Positions 34,690 through 44,081 are shown, counted from the first letter of the stretch. The stretch is 64,000 nucleotides of DNA from Neobacillus driksii (GCF_013409995.1 NZ_JACCBX010000003.1:124001-188000); one strand, 5' to 3'. Numbers and translations are program-made. The notes: generated by a model not told the origin, from the letters alone.

Positions 34690-35517
34690 CTACTCTATTT
34701 TGTTTTCTTGATAGGAAATCCAGTCGCTAAAACTTCCCAAGTAAAGTTTTACCTTTTCAAACCCTGCTTCCTTTAATGCTAGAAAATTGGGTGCAGCCGT
34801 AACGCCCGACCCACAGTAAACAATGATTTCTTTTTCAGGATTAATCTCTGAGAACCGTTGTTTTTGTATTTCTGACGGCTTATAATAGCCTGCATCGAGT
34901 CCCTCGAACCATGGCCTATTAATTGCGCCAGGAATCCGGCCGGCTTTTTTATCAATTGGTTCCTCTAAACCCATATAGCGTCTTTCTTCTCTCGAATCAA
35001 TCAAGACTATGTTGGAATTCTGTCCATCCGCCGCTGCCTTAACTTCTGCCATACTTGCAAGCAGGTCATGATTAATAGCAGGCTGGAAGGTGGTTTTGTT
35101 AAAAGTTGGAACCTCTGATGTTACCGGGTAGTTACCTTCACGCCAGCCCTTAAAGCCACCATTCAAAACAAAAACTTTTTCATGTCCAAGGTATTGGAGC
35201 AGCCACAAAAACCTCGCAGCATACGCACCTTCACCCTGATCATAAGAGATTACTGTTGTGTTTTCATCAATACCTGCAAGTTCAAGTTTATGAATAAGCG
35301 CATCGAGGTCAGGCATTGGGTGCCGGCCGCCGTGTTCAGCGACCTCGCCTGATAAATCTACATTAAGATCAAAATAACAAGCACCAGGAATATGATTGTT
35401 TTCATACTCCTGTCTGCCTTTTTGAGGGTCGGCTAAAGAAAAAGTGCAGTCCACAATACGGACATTTTGCTCATTTAAGTTTTTTAACAGCCATTCTTTG
35501 TTGATTATTAGATTCAT
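34690..35517 (-). CDS. Sulfurtransferase with two rhodanese domains
   Basis: A 275-aa thiosulfate/3-mercaptopyruvate sulfurtransferase. N-terminal inactive domain (VDCTFSLADPQKGR; HIPGACYFDLN) and C-terminal active domain with GRIPGAINRPW and the catalytic loop CGSGVTA. The CGSGV loop is typical of mercaptopyruvate-type enzymes. Start ATG 35517, six bases after GGGGGG; ATG 35523 would abut it. Lies 18 nt after dynA and so is probably in its operon. Confidence 0.92.
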   Translation of the reverse strand: MNLIINKEWLLKNLNEQNVRIVDCTFSLADPQKGRQEYENNHIPGACYFDLNVDLSGEVAEHGGRHPMPDLDALIHKLELAGIDENTTVISYDQGEGAYAARFLWLLQYLGHEKVFVLNGGFKGWREGNYPVTSEVPTFNKTTFQPAINHDLLASMAEVKAAADGQNSNIVLIDSREERRYMGLEEPIDKKAGRIPGAINRPWFEGLDAGYYKPSEIQKQRFSEINPEKEIIVYCGSGVTAAPNFLALKEAGFEKVKLYLGSFSDWISYQENKIE

Positions 35518-35535
35518 AGCCATCCCCCCAATGAA

Positions 35536-38500
35536 TTAATACTTAGACTCTTCAAGTTTTTGGTATACTTCTTGTAATTTTTCGATGGATACCCCGCCAT
35601 CTAAGGCGGTAAGAAGACTTAAATAAAAATTGTCTGCCTGCTGCTCTATTTCGGTGATTAATTGTTCAAATTGGCCGGACACAATACCGGAGTAATATTC
35701 TGCTAATTTTTGACCTTCAGATTTCAGATAATCATCCGCAGGGACATTTAAAACTTGATACAGCTCATCACTCATATGCTTCTTTTCATTTTTTTCAAAG
35801 AAGGATTTTGGATTTTTAAAATAAGACAGTGCTTTTGTAAACAGCTGTTTATTTAAATCACTGAAAGCTAAAGGAAACTCAATTTCCTCTTCATGTTTCA
35901 TCTCAAAAGTTGAAAATGATAAGTCTTTATTTATTTCCTTCATGCTTCGAGTCAGGCCAGAATAATAATCCGCTAAAACTTTTCCAGCAAAAGAGTCTAG
36001 TCTGACTGTTGTTGCCCGGAGCTCCTGAGCGAAATCAAAGCCTAGACTTTCTAATAGCTCATCCAAAGCTGATTGTAACGCCTTCTTTAAATTTCTTCCG
36101 TCATCTCTTAACAAAGCAGGATTAAAGGATTCTTTAAAAAAGTCACCAAACCGGAGGAATACTCTTTGTTTAATATAGTAAAGAAGTTCTTCACCCTCCT
36201 GGGTTATTCTTTTTTGTAAACCATCTGGTATTTGCTTTTCTAGTAAAGCTTTAATCATCGCTTTTTGTTTTTCTATTTCCGCGCGTTTTTTTTCTTTAAC
36301 GGATTGGTCTTCTTTTGAATTCTCAATTAGTTTTCCAACTATTTCATGCACACGGTTTAATTCGTTACCTGCTGATGTGAGAGCCATTTCCGTTAAATCA
36401 TTTGAAATAAAATGATAGAAATCTCCTTCAAAATTCCCCATACCCGACTTTGCATCTGTGTTTGGTTCTAATTTTTCCTTTAGTGCCAGCAAACTAGATA
36501 ATGGATAGAGGTGTGGTTTCCGGATCCCATATTTTATTAATTGCTCCGTTACATATTCTGCAACGGTTTCCTTCTCTTCCTCATTTTCAGCTAAGTCAAT
36601 CGCATTAATAATAAAGAACATTTTATCGAGCTGAAAGGATTCCTTTACCCGGCCGAGCTGGATTAAAAACTCCCTGTCCGCTTTTGAAAAGGCATGGTTA
36701 TAATACGTAACGAACAATATTGCGTCAGAATTCTTAATATAATCAAATGCTACTCCCGTATGGCGGGCATTAATCGAATCTGCCCCTGGTGTATCAACGA
36801 GGGTAATCCCTTTGCGAGTCAACTCACAATCATAGTAAAGCTCAATCCATTCAACAAAGCACGACTTTTCTTCCAGCGCCACGAAATCAGCAAATTCGTT
36901 TAAGTCCGTTTGCAGGACTGTTCCGAGTTGCTTTCCATGGAGGGGAAAGCCCTTTTTAAATGCCTGTAAAAATGCATAGTGTGTCTTTTCCGCTATTCCT
37001 TCCTGCCCTTTTTCAAGCATGACCTTATCTATTTCTTTTGCAGCGCCTTCTAAGGCAGATGTTTGCAGATCAAATAACTTCAAAGAACGGTTTACGTCCT
37101 CGAGTATGGCGCTTTCTTCCTTAAATTTGACCAGCACCGTGCCATGCGGATATTGATCGGTTACAGGCTTAATTTTATTAATCGCCGCAGTTGTCGGATT
37201 AGGCGATACAGGAAGTACCTTTTCCCCCATGAGAGCATTTGCAAAAGAAGACTTTCCGGCACTAAATGCTCCAAATAAAGCAACAGTAAATCCTTTGTGC
37301 GCCAATCTGTCAGCTTTGTCTTCTAATTCCTTCGCAAGCTTTTTAAAACCGGGCAGACTGTCAATAAGCTTTGCAGATTGATCTAATCGAGCAACCATAC
37401 TTTGTAAATGACTTCTAGCTTTTTCTGTTTCATTTTTCTTGGTTACAGTGTTTTCTACCTGGGTTACAGATGGCAGCGGCTTGCTCTTCTGAACAGACTC
37501 TGTCTCCGGAAGAGACGTACCATGTACAACTTCAGCGTCCTCTTCCTCTTGCTGAAATATCAAGTGATTGTCAATGATGCTTTCTGTTGATTCAGTTAAC
37601 AACCTGCCCACGGCAGCTTCTTTTCTTGCTGTTTCTTCTGCAAAATTAGTTTTTTCAGATAGTGCGCTTACGTATTTTTCCATACTTTTAAACTCTTCTT
37701 GATACACTTCGGTCAACGTTTTTGTTTTTGCTGCTAATACAGGCATGAGCGCATGTTTAAAATCTAGAACACCCTCGCGTGCTATTTTTTTAATGCCGTT
37801 CGCCAAGTCCTCTGTGTAATGAAGCACATATTCACCAGATAAACGGGCTCCCTGCTTAACTGTTTGAACAATTAAATCGAGCGGAACTTCGATAGAAAAC
37901 GATTGTGCTTTATTTTGCAGCTCCTGTTCATCTAAACTATTGTTCTTTAGAATCGCGATTAGATATTCACGCAAGTGCCATTCAAGCTGTGATTTTGTTT
38001 TTTCCTGAAGGTCCTGGTACAGCCGCTCGAGCCGTGCATTCTTCTCCTCAAGTGTTTTTTGTTTGGAGAAAAGAAAACCTACCTTAAATTCTGGCTGTGC
38101 GGCTTCAAGAAAGCTTTCAGCTAATTCTCTTGTTTGAAAAGGCATTAAATAAGCATTGATTAAAATCTTTGTTATTTCTTGGTCCATTTCTTTTTCTGTT
38201 TCCTCGACGCCTTTTTCTAGAGTTTTTAGGTTTGTGCTCAGGGATTGATAGGTTTGTGTTAATTGCTGTTTTTCTTCCTCAGGCAGCTCATTTAATACTT
38301 CAAAAATTGGCTGAAGCTCTTCTTCCCTTTTATTACGTTCTTGATCAAGATGATCTTGTGCTATTTTCTTCAGTGAATGAAAAATGGACTGCTGTATTAG
38401 TTGGTCCTTATTCTGCAATTTTTGTGCAATAAATGTTTTTAGATCATTAAATTCATTTAGTTTATGATCTTGGTACTTTAATGACGTATAAAAGATACGC

Positions 38501-39204
38501 GCTGGCTTGACTCCCCATGCAGCAAATGAATCCGTGACGCTATCTTGAAATTGGCGGAATGTGAGTTCTTCGTCTTTATGCTTATCAACTTGATTAATAA
38601 CGAGATAAACTTCTTTTCCTGCTTCCGTTAACTCTTTTGTGAATAAAAAGTTCAGCTCTGCTTGGACATGATTATAATCCATCACGTATAAAACTAAATC
38701 GGCCAGGTGAATAGCTGATTCTGTTGCGACCCTGTGTGCGTCATCTGCAGAATCGATTCCAGGAGTATCCATAATAACCGTATTAGGCGGCAACTGTGAG
38801 TCTGCATGGCTGATTTCGATTTCCTCAATTTGGTCGCCATCCTTGCAGTAATTCTTTACTAATTCATAATCGTATGGTGCCAAATACACCCGCGGCTTGT
38901 CATTTTTGAAAAAAACCTTCGCATATTCTTCACCTGACTTTACCTTTACAAGGTTCGCAGAGGTGGGAATCGGGCTCGATGGCAGCAAGTTTTCTCCGAC
39001 CACTTTGTTAATCATCGTTGATTTTCCAGCTGAAAAGTGACCGCAAAATGCAATCATAAACTCCTTATTTTGCAGTTTCTTTGCTAACTGCTTTGTTTTT
39101 TCTGCGTTCTCCGTATCACCTTGTTCAATAAGATATTCATATAAAGCAAGGATCTTATTTTTAAGTGATAGAATGGTTTCTTGTGTAATTGCCGTTTGCA
39201 CCAT
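35536..39204 (-). CDS. dynA: Dynamin-like protein DynA with two GTPase modules
   Basis: About 1222 aa, a fused tandem dynamin as in B. subtilis YpbR/DynA. GTPase 1: GHFSAGKSTM, SSPIPTSA, DTPGIDS, NQVDK. GTPase 2: GAFSAGKSSF, SPNPTTA, DTPGADSIN, NAIDL. Each is followed by long coiled-coil stalk regions; a short Ser/Pro/Glu-rich linker (~570-610) separates the halves. Tethers and fuses membranes and helps in membrane repair and phage tolerance. Start ATG 39204 after AAGGGG; a GTG 21 bases upstream is the alternative. Confidence 0.95.
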   Translation of the reverse strand: MVQTAITQETILSLKNKILALYEYLIEQGDTENAEKTKQLAKKLQNKEFMIAFCGHFSAGKSTMINKVVGENLLPSSPIPTSANLVKVKSGEEYAKVFFKNDKPRVYLAPYDYELVKNYCKDGDQIEEIEISHADSQLPPNTVIMDTPGIDSADDAHRVATESAIHLADLVLYVMDYNHVQAELNFLFTKELTEAGKEVYLVINQVDKHKDEELTFRQFQDSVTDSFAAWGVKPARIFYTSLKYQDHKLNEFNDLKTFIAQKLQNKDQLIQQSIFHSLKKIAQDHLDQERNKREEELQPIFEVLNELPEEEKQQLTQTYQSLSTNLKTLEKGVEETEKEMDQEITKILINAYLMPFQTRELAESFLEAAQPEFKVGFLFSKQKTLEEKNARLERLYQDLQEKTKSQLEWHLREYLIAILKNNSLDEQELQNKAQSFSIEVPLDLIVQTVKQGARLSGEYVLHYTEDLANGIKKIAREGVLDFKHALMPVLAAKTKTLTEVYQEEFKSMEKYVSALSEKTNFAEETARKEAAVGRLLTESTESIIDNHLIFQQEEEDAEVVHGTSLPETESVQKSKPLPSVTQVENTVTKKNETEKARSHLQSMVARLDQSAKLIDSLPGFKKLAKELEDKADRLAHKGFTVALFGAFSAGKSSFANALMGEKVLPVSPNPTTAAINKIKPVTDQYPHGTVLVKFKEESAILEDVNRSLKLFDLQTSALEGAAKEIDKVMLEKGQEGIAEKTHYAFLQAFKKGFPLHGKQLGTVLQTDLNEFADFVALEEKSCFVEWIELYYDCELTRKGITLVDTPGADSINARHTGVAFDYIKNSDAILFVTYYNHAFSKADREFLIQLGRVKESFQLDKMFFIINAIDLAENEEEKETVAEYVTEQLIKYGIRKPHLYPLSSLLALKEKLEPNTDAKSGMGNFEGDFYHFISNDLTEMALTSAGNELNRVHEIVGKLIENSKEDQSVKEKKRAEIEKQKAMIKALLEKQIPDGLQKRITQEGEELLYYIKQRVFLRFGDFFKESFNPALLRDDGRNLKKALQSALDELLESLGFDFAQELRATTVRLDSFAGKVLADYYSGLTRSMKEINKDLSFSTFEMKHEEEIEFPLAFSDLNKQLFTKALSYFKNPKSFFEKNEKKHMSDELYQVLNVPADDYLKSEGQKLAEYYSGIVSGQFEQLITEIEQQADNFYLSLLTALDGGVSIEKLQEVYQKLEESKY

Positions 39205-39362
39205 AGTCTTTTTCCCCTTGTTCACAACTTTGTAATATTTTATATTTTATACGATAATTCAAACTTTTCCTATCGTGAAAACTAAAATTGTTAACATAAT
39301 ATTCACGCATTCTTTTCTCCGCTCAGGTACTATTGAATTATTAGATAAGAAGGATGTGGAAT

Positions 39363-40270
39363 ATGGCATATAAGGAACGTTACGAGTCAGAGGAATTTAA
39401 GTTGTTTCGATCTTTGAACTATCGTATGGTATTACCAGTCAAAGAGAAAAATATTTATTTACAACTTGAAAAAGGTTACAAAGGTGAGGTGATGTTTGAT
39501 CAATTATCTGAGGGACTGGACCCAAAAAATTCCTTATATTGAATGATTTACGACTGGAGACGAACTCTACAAATTTTCAAATGGATTCCTTTATCATTAG
39601 TCAAGGAATCCATTTCCCTTGTGAAATAAAAAATTTTGAAGGTGACTATTATTATAAACCTGATCAGTTTTTTACCATGAATCATACTGAGATTCAGAAT
39701 CCGCTAGATCAAATCAAAAGAAGCGACACCCTGCTTCGGCAAGTCTTTCAGAAGAAAAAATACTCGATTACTATAAAATCAAATGTCTTCTTTGTTAATT
39801 CTGCCTTCACCCTCTATCAGGCACCATTGGAGAAGCCAATATTATATCCCACACAACTCACTCGCTATTTTGAAGAATTAAATGCTAGATCTTCTATATT
39901 AAATGACAACCACTATAAACTTGCTGATGAATTAGTGAAGGAACATAAACCGAGTTCACCCTATACGCGAGTACCACCGTATACCTATGAAAATTTGAAA
40001 AAAGGGCTTATTTGTGGTTCATGTTATTCCTATGAGATTTTGCCTGGTGAGAATGTACTAATATGTAATACTTGTGGTCGTCAAGAAAAGGTAGAAGATG
40101 CGATATTGCGGTCTGTGAGGGAACTTCAGTTACTGTTTCCCGATATAAAAATCACCACTAATTTGGTTTTCGAATGGTGTAAAGTGATTGGCTCTAAGAA
40201 ACAGATTAGACGGGTATTGAAAAAGAACTATACTAAAATTGGAAATAGGCATTGTACATACTATATCTAA
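39363..40270 (+). pseudogene. NERD-domain protein, split by a frameshift
   Basis: Two adjacent reading frames make one NERD (nuclease-related) protein. ATG 39363 to TGA 39542 gives MAYKERYESEEFKLF...KGYKGEVMFDQLSEG; the frame one base back from about 39530 to 40270 continues LILNDLRLE...FQMDSFIIS...PCEIKNFEGDYYY...ENPLDQ-like, and ends with a CGSC...CNTCG zinc ribbon (IRRVLKKNYTKIG...YYI). Shifting by one base in the run of six A at 39524-39529 joins them as PKKFLILNDLRLE. The frameshift is probably a mutation or sequencing error; the sequence A AAA AAT makes programmed -1 slippage a distant possibility. NERD proteins have a restriction-endonuclease-like fold. Confidence 0.8.
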
Positions 40271-40328
40271 AGTAAGTTTTAAATAACTATCAAGCGGAGT
40301 GACCACCCAGCCGTTTAATTTGATTTTT

Positions 40329-41019
40329 GGTCACTCCATGCTTTCTGCATTGACCCAAACGCTTTTTCTTCATGCTCTTCGGTCACTCCAGACCCCCTGC
40401 ATTGACCCAAACGCTTTTTCTTCATGCTCTTCGGTCACTCCAGCCCCCCTGCATTTACCCAAATGCTTTTTCTTCATGCTCTTCGGTCACTCCAGGCCTC
40501 CTGCATTGACCCAAACGCTTTTTCTTCATGCTCTTCGGTCACTCCAGGCCTGTTGCATTGACCCAAAAGCTTTTTCTTCATGCGCTTCGGTCACTCCAGA
40601 CCCCCTGCATTGACCCAAACGCTTTTTCTTCATGCTCTTCGGTCACTCCAGACCCCCTGCATTGACCCAAATGCTTTTTCTTCATGCTCTTCGGTCACTC
40701 CAGGCCTCCTGCATTGACCCATACGCTTTTTTTTCATGCGCTTCGGTCACTCCAGATCTCCTGCATTGACCCATACGCTTTTTCTTCATGCTCTTCGGTA
40801 ACTCCAGACCTCCTGCATTGATCCAAAAGCTTTTACTTCATGCGCTTCGGTCACTCCAGACCTCCTGCATTGATCCAAACGCTTTTTCTTCATGCGCTTC
40901 GGTCACTCCAGACCTCCTGCATTGACCCAAACAATTTTTCTTCATGCTCTTCGGTCACTCCAGATCTCCTGGATTAACCCAAACGCTTTATCTTTATACT
41001 CTTCGGTCACTCCAGGCTC
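40329..41019. repeat. Tandem repeat, 52-bp unit, 14 starts
   Basis: GGTCACTCC (one copy GGTAACTCC) recurs at 40329 and then every 52 bp exactly to 41005, i.e. 13 complete units and a partial one. Consensus unit: GGTCACTCCAGACCCCCTGC, then ATTGACCCAAACGCTTTTT, then CTTCATGCTCTTC. No indels, point changes only. Each unit has a short inverted repeat GGTCA...TGACC. Since 52 is not a multiple of three, ORFs through it are accidental. It fills the gap between the NERD pseudogene and the 26-aa gene. Confidence 0.97.
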
Positions 41020-41053
41020 AAAAAAACAAGCCAAGGATACCATCCTTGGCTTA
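41019..41053 (-). terminator. Terminator of the 26-aa peptide gene
   Basis: Minus strand AAGCCAAGGAT, loop GGT, ATCCTTGGCTT then GTTTTTTT; 15 nt behind the stop codon. Abuts the end of the 52-bp repeat block. Confidence 0.9.
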
Positions 41054-41067
41054 CTCTCGTTATATCG

Positions 41068-41148
41068 TTAATGAGTTACATTTTTTAAGACGTGCTTCAT
41101 GACAAATGCGTATATGATTACCGTTCCACCTACTAAAGCAAAAGCCAT
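41068..41148 (-). CDS. 26-aa membrane peptide under Fur-type control
   Basis: MAFALVGGTVIIYAFVMKHV then LKNVTH: one hydrophobic segment of about 17 residues followed by a basic tail. The ATG at 41148 has AGGAAGGTG five bases upstream; a textbook terminator follows the stop, and a sigma-A-like promoter with two Fur-box-like sites precedes it. This complete transcription unit is the evidence that it is real, since the ORF is very short. Family not recognised; size and topology resemble small accessory subunits (for example CydS) or regulatory peptides, but that is speculation. Confidence 0.7.
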   Translation of the reverse strand: MAFALVGGTVIIYAFVMKHVLKNVTH

Positions 41149-41178
41149 AGTAACACCTTCCTATCCGCTCAATTGTGA

Positions 41179-41237
41179 TGAGAATGATTTTCATTCTACT
41201 TTAAAAATAGAATATCACAGCTGATAATCATTTTCAA
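41179..41237 (-). promoter_or_regulatory. Promoter with two Fur-box-like operators
   Basis: Minus-strand -35 TTGAAA (41237-41232), 17-nt spacer, -10 TATTCT (41214-41209). A 7-1-7 Fur box, TGAAAATGATTATCA (41236-41222, one mismatch to TGATAATNATTATCA), overlaps the -35. A second palindrome, AGAATGAAAATCATTCT (about 41181-41197), lies just downstream of the start point. Both would allow repression by Fur-Fe2+. Confidence 0.75.
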
Positions 41238-41247
41238 TACACCTAAG

Positions 41248-41823
41248 TTAATTGTCATATTTATTTAACAATTTTGGGAAAAACCGATTACAACTTCCTA
41301 AGCTGCTTTCATATTCAGTTAGTTCCCGCAGCGCTTTTTCCTCCGCAGGGATTCTGATTGACAGCATAAGTATATTTAATATCGTAAACAAACCTGCCGT
41401 GATGTAAGCACCGAACATCAATGGTACGATCAAAAGTTCAATCGAGACAACCAAATAATTGGGATGTTTGATAAAACGGTATGGACCTCTTCTAACAACT
41501 TCAACGTTGGGTAAAACAATAATTTTGGTATTCCAGTAACGTCCTAGTGATGTAATTGCCCAAATTCTAATCAGCTGCGTACAAAAAAACAGTACTGCCA
41601 ACAATGGCCAAAAAGCTGACAACTCACGAGAAAAGGTAATTTTCTCAAATAGTAAGACACCAAAAAACAAAGAATGCATCAGCACAATAAATTGATAATG
41701 CTTTAAACCAAACTCTCTCGCACCCTGTTCCTTCATCCATTTCTCATTTCTTCGAGCAATCACCAGCTCAAGTAAACGTTGAATAATCATACCAGAAATA
41801 AATATTAAAAAAGGAATCATCAT
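41248..41823 (-). CDS. bpsB: Alkylpyrone O-methyltransferase BpsB (YpbQ, ICMT family)
   Basis: A 191-aa isoprenylcysteine carboxyl methyltransferase-like membrane protein with about five hydrophobic segments and the C-terminal signature GPYRFIKHPNYLVV plus EEKAL. In B. subtilis, YpbQ methylates the triketide pyrones made by BpsA. It follows bpsA with no gap, its start at 41823 directly adjoining the bpsA stop codon. No terminator separates it from the 26-aa gene. Confidence 0.9.
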   Translation of the reverse strand: MMIPFLIFISGMIIQRLLELVIARRNEKWMKEQGAREFGLKHYQFIVLMHSLFFGVLLFEKITFSRELSAFWPLLAVLFFCTQLIRIWAITSLGRYWNTKIIVLPNVEVVRRGPYRFIKHPNYLVVSIELLIVPLMFGAYITAGLFTILNILMLSIRIPAEEKALRELTEYESSLGSCNRFFPKLLNKYDN

Positions 41824-42912
41824 TTACCCCCATTTCAGTAAAAGCAATTCTGAACTAAATCCCGGCCCCAGAGCGGTGCAAAGTCCGTAGGACCCGGCAT
41901 TACCACCCAATTCCATAAATCGTTTAAGGACATAAAGGATAGTCGCCGACGACATGTTTCCATATTGCTTTAACACGTCGAGTGAAATGTCGGTCATCGA
42001 AACAGGTATTCCTAATGATTTTATATAAGCTTCAATCACCTTTTTCCCGCCAGGATGTGCAATAAAATGGTTTATCTCAGAAAGCTGGAGTTGATTCTCA
42101 CTTAAAAATTTACTAACATTTGGTTTCAGCCATTCCTCAATAATACTCGGGATATCTCTGGAAAACACTACAAATAGACCTTGATCCCTTATATCCCATC
42201 CCATAACATCTAAGGAATCTTGCATTAACGTAGATTGAGTATTCATAATGCCCGGCAAAGTCGTTTTAGCGGAAAAATTCTCAATGTTTACCTCATTTCC
42301 ACAAATCAATGCACACGCCACGCCATCGGCAAAAAGTGAGGTTCCAATTAGGTTACTCTTTGAAAAGTCGTTTCTTTGAAAAGTTAAACTGCAGAGTTCA
42401 ACCGAAAGCACTAAAACTTTGGAATCCGGGTAGGCTTTGCAAAATTCAAATGCCCGTGATAGTCCGGCAGCACCTCCAGCGCATCCGAGCCCCCAAATGG
42501 GAATTCTTTTGGTGTGCTCCCGAAAAGGCAATAGGTTCATGATTCTTGCCTCAATGCTGGGAGTTGCCATACCCGTTGTTGAAATATAAAATATCGCATC
42601 AATTTCATCACAATGTATTTCTCTGGTTAAAAATTTCTCATTATTAAGACAGTTCTTAATCGCCTGCATTCCTAGTGTCACAGCGGACTCAATATAAGCA
42701 TTGTTTTTTTCTGCAAATGAATGGTCCACTTTATACCACTCGATATTTTTTACGATATGTCTTTTTTCGATTTGTCCGTTTTGGAAGGCTTTAAGGAGCC
42801 TTTCGATATCCTTAAACCTTTCTGAAAAGAGTTCTCTGGCAAAGTCAATCGCTTGCTCTTGTTTAATTTCAAACTCCGGAACTGCTTCTGCTATTGAAAG
42901 AATCGTTGGCAT
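41824..42912 (-). CDS. bpsA: Type III polyketide synthase (alkylpyrone synthase BpsA)
   Basis: A 362-aa chalcone-synthase-fold enzyme. Catalytic C144 (WGLGCAGGAAG), His in FIAHPGGKKVIEAY, and Asn in YGNMSSATI are present. Condenses long-chain acyl-CoA with malonyl-CoA to alkylpyrones. STTGMATPSIEARI is also typical. AAGGAG precedes the ATG. First gene of bpsA-bpsB. Location next to dynA-ypcP mirrors B. subtilis ypbQ-bcsA. Confidence 0.94.
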   Translation of the reverse strand: MPTILSIAEAVPEFEIKQEQAIDFARELFSERFKDIERLLKAFQNGQIEKRHIVKNIEWYKVDHSFAEKNNAYIESAVTLGMQAIKNCLNNEKFLTREIHCDEIDAIFYISTTGMATPSIEARIMNLLPFREHTKRIPIWGLGCAGGAAGLSRAFEFCKAYPDSKVLVLSVELCSLTFQRNDFSKSNLIGTSLFADGVACALICGNEVNIENFSAKTTLPGIMNTQSTLMQDSLDVMGWDIRDQGLFVVFSRDIPSIIEEWLKPNVSKFLSENQLQLSEINHFIAHPGGKKVIEAYIKSLGIPVSMTDISLDVLKQYGNMSSATILYVLKRFMELGGNAGSYGLCTALGPGFSSELLLLKWG

Positions 42913-42974
42913 TCGGTTTATTCTCCTTCAATGTAGGTAATGGTATTTTTACCAATATTAGGAGATTTATGTAC

Positions 42975-43004
42975 AAAAAAAAGCTTCCCTGCTAGAGGGA
43001 AGCC
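42975..43004 (-). terminator. Terminator behind the SDR pseudogene
   Basis: Minus strand GGCTTCCCT-CTAGC-AGGGAAGC followed by eight T. Confidence 0.88.
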
Positions 43005-43089
43005 AACGTTTTGAAGGTTGTTGTTGTTGTGCTCTTTGATTATAACTGAGATGCTGCAGGTAAATCATTACGAAAACATTTCCATTTTT

Positions 43090-43862
43090 TTAAAAGCCCT
43101 GAATGGTCATGCCGCCATCGACAAATAAAGTTTGTCCATGTACATAATCCCCCGCAGAAGACGATAGGAAAACAACTGGACCTACTAATTCTGGAAGCTC
43201 GCCAACCCTTTTCAATGGCGTAACAGCTAGTATATCATTTACATATTCCTTATCAGCTAAAAGCATTTCCGTTAGCGGAGTTTTAAAATACCAAGGACCA
43301 ATTGCATTAACATTAATATTATATTGCCCCCATTCTAGAGCCAGTACTTTAGTCATTTGGATTAATGCGGCTTTCGTTGCTGCATATAATACGCCAGTCC
43401 TTAGTGCAACATGTCCGCCTACTGATGTAATAGAAATAATTCTGCCGCCCCTGCCCTGGTCCTTCATAATCTTTCCAGTCTCTTGTGACATCATGAACGC
43501 AAATCTTAGGTTAGTATCCATAATCGTATTCCATTCTTGATCAGTAACCTCAAACGCTTTTGAGCGAATATTCATTCCAGTATTATTTATGAGGATATCA
43601 ATTCCTCTCCATTCTTTTACCATTTTTTGAATTGCTCCTTGAACGTCTTCCGCTTCGTTACATCAGTTGGAATAACCAAAGCTTTTTTTCACAAACCTTC
43701 AATCATTCGTGCCGTTTCATGAAGTTCCACCTCTGTTCGTGAAAGAAGTGGACATCCGCTCCAGCCTCAGCTAACCCGACTGCCAAAGCACGTCCAATTC
43801 CTCTGCCTGCACCTGTTACAATTGTTTTTTTTCCTTCTAGAGAAAATGATGGTAAAAACATT
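43090..43862 (-). pseudogene. Decayed short-chain dehydrogenase/reductase
   Basis: An SDR gene with at least three lesions. Start [37 protein letters not shown] is intact (TGAGRGIG Rossmann motif). Then a frameshift occurs near 43745 (true frame continues [18 protein letters not shown]), an in-frame TGA replaces the expected Gly at about 43690, and one base is missing near 43650 (VT then AEDVQGAIQKM). From 43623 the frame is intact to the end: LINNTG, the catalytic Ser at ITSVGG, YAATKAA (Tyr/Lys) and VDGGMTIQGF. Homologous to gluconate-5-dehydrogenase-type enzymes. A terminator follows. Confidence 0.9.
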
Positions 43863-43920
43863 CTCATACCCCATTTTTATGTAATCAACACAAGTTTAAC
43901 ATAAGCGATTTTAAAACAAA

Positions 43921-43948
43921 TAAAAAGCACCCCGATTGCGGCGCTTTA
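43921..43948 (-). terminator. Terminator behind the zinc-ribbon gene
   Basis: Minus strand AAAGCGCC-GCAATC-GGGGTGCTTT then TTATTTG; about 8 nt past the stop at 43956. Confidence 0.75.
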
Positions 43949-43955
43949 TTATCTC

Positions 43956-44081
43956 TTACTGTTTCTCTGATTGGGCTTGAACCTCAATTTTAATCTTTTT
44001 GTCAGCTAAGGACCCGCAGACTTTACAATATTCAATTTGGTCATAGAGGAGACGGCATGGTTCACAATAAAATTTTTCCAT
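43956..44081 (-). CDS. Small zinc-ribbon protein
   Basis: A 41-aa peptide MEKFYCEPCRLLYDQIEYCK, then VCGSLADKK and a charged tail. Two CxxC pairs (C6-C9, C19-C22) make a minimal zinc ribbon. A terminator follows and codon use is normal. The ribosome site (AAGCGAG) is weak. Located between the SDR pseudogene and the oxidase operon, divergent from the latter. Function unknown. Confidence 0.6.
   Translation of the reverse strand: MEKFYCEPCRLLYDQIEYCKVCGSLADKKIKIEVQAQSEKQ

Noticed and set aside
39516..39545. Programmed -1 frameshift in the NERD gene
   Set aside because: A AAA AAT is a poor bacterial slippery site and no downstream stem is evident; a one-base indel in the A run is simpler.
40299..40613. 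104-aa ORF with repeated LHALRSLQ-type peptides
   Set aside because: It reads through the 52-bp tandem repeat; 52 is not divisible by three, so the frame rotates and the peptide is a by-product. No ribosome site.
40329..41019. CRISPR array
   Set aside because: The whole 52-bp unit repeats, with no unique spacers and no cas genes nearby.
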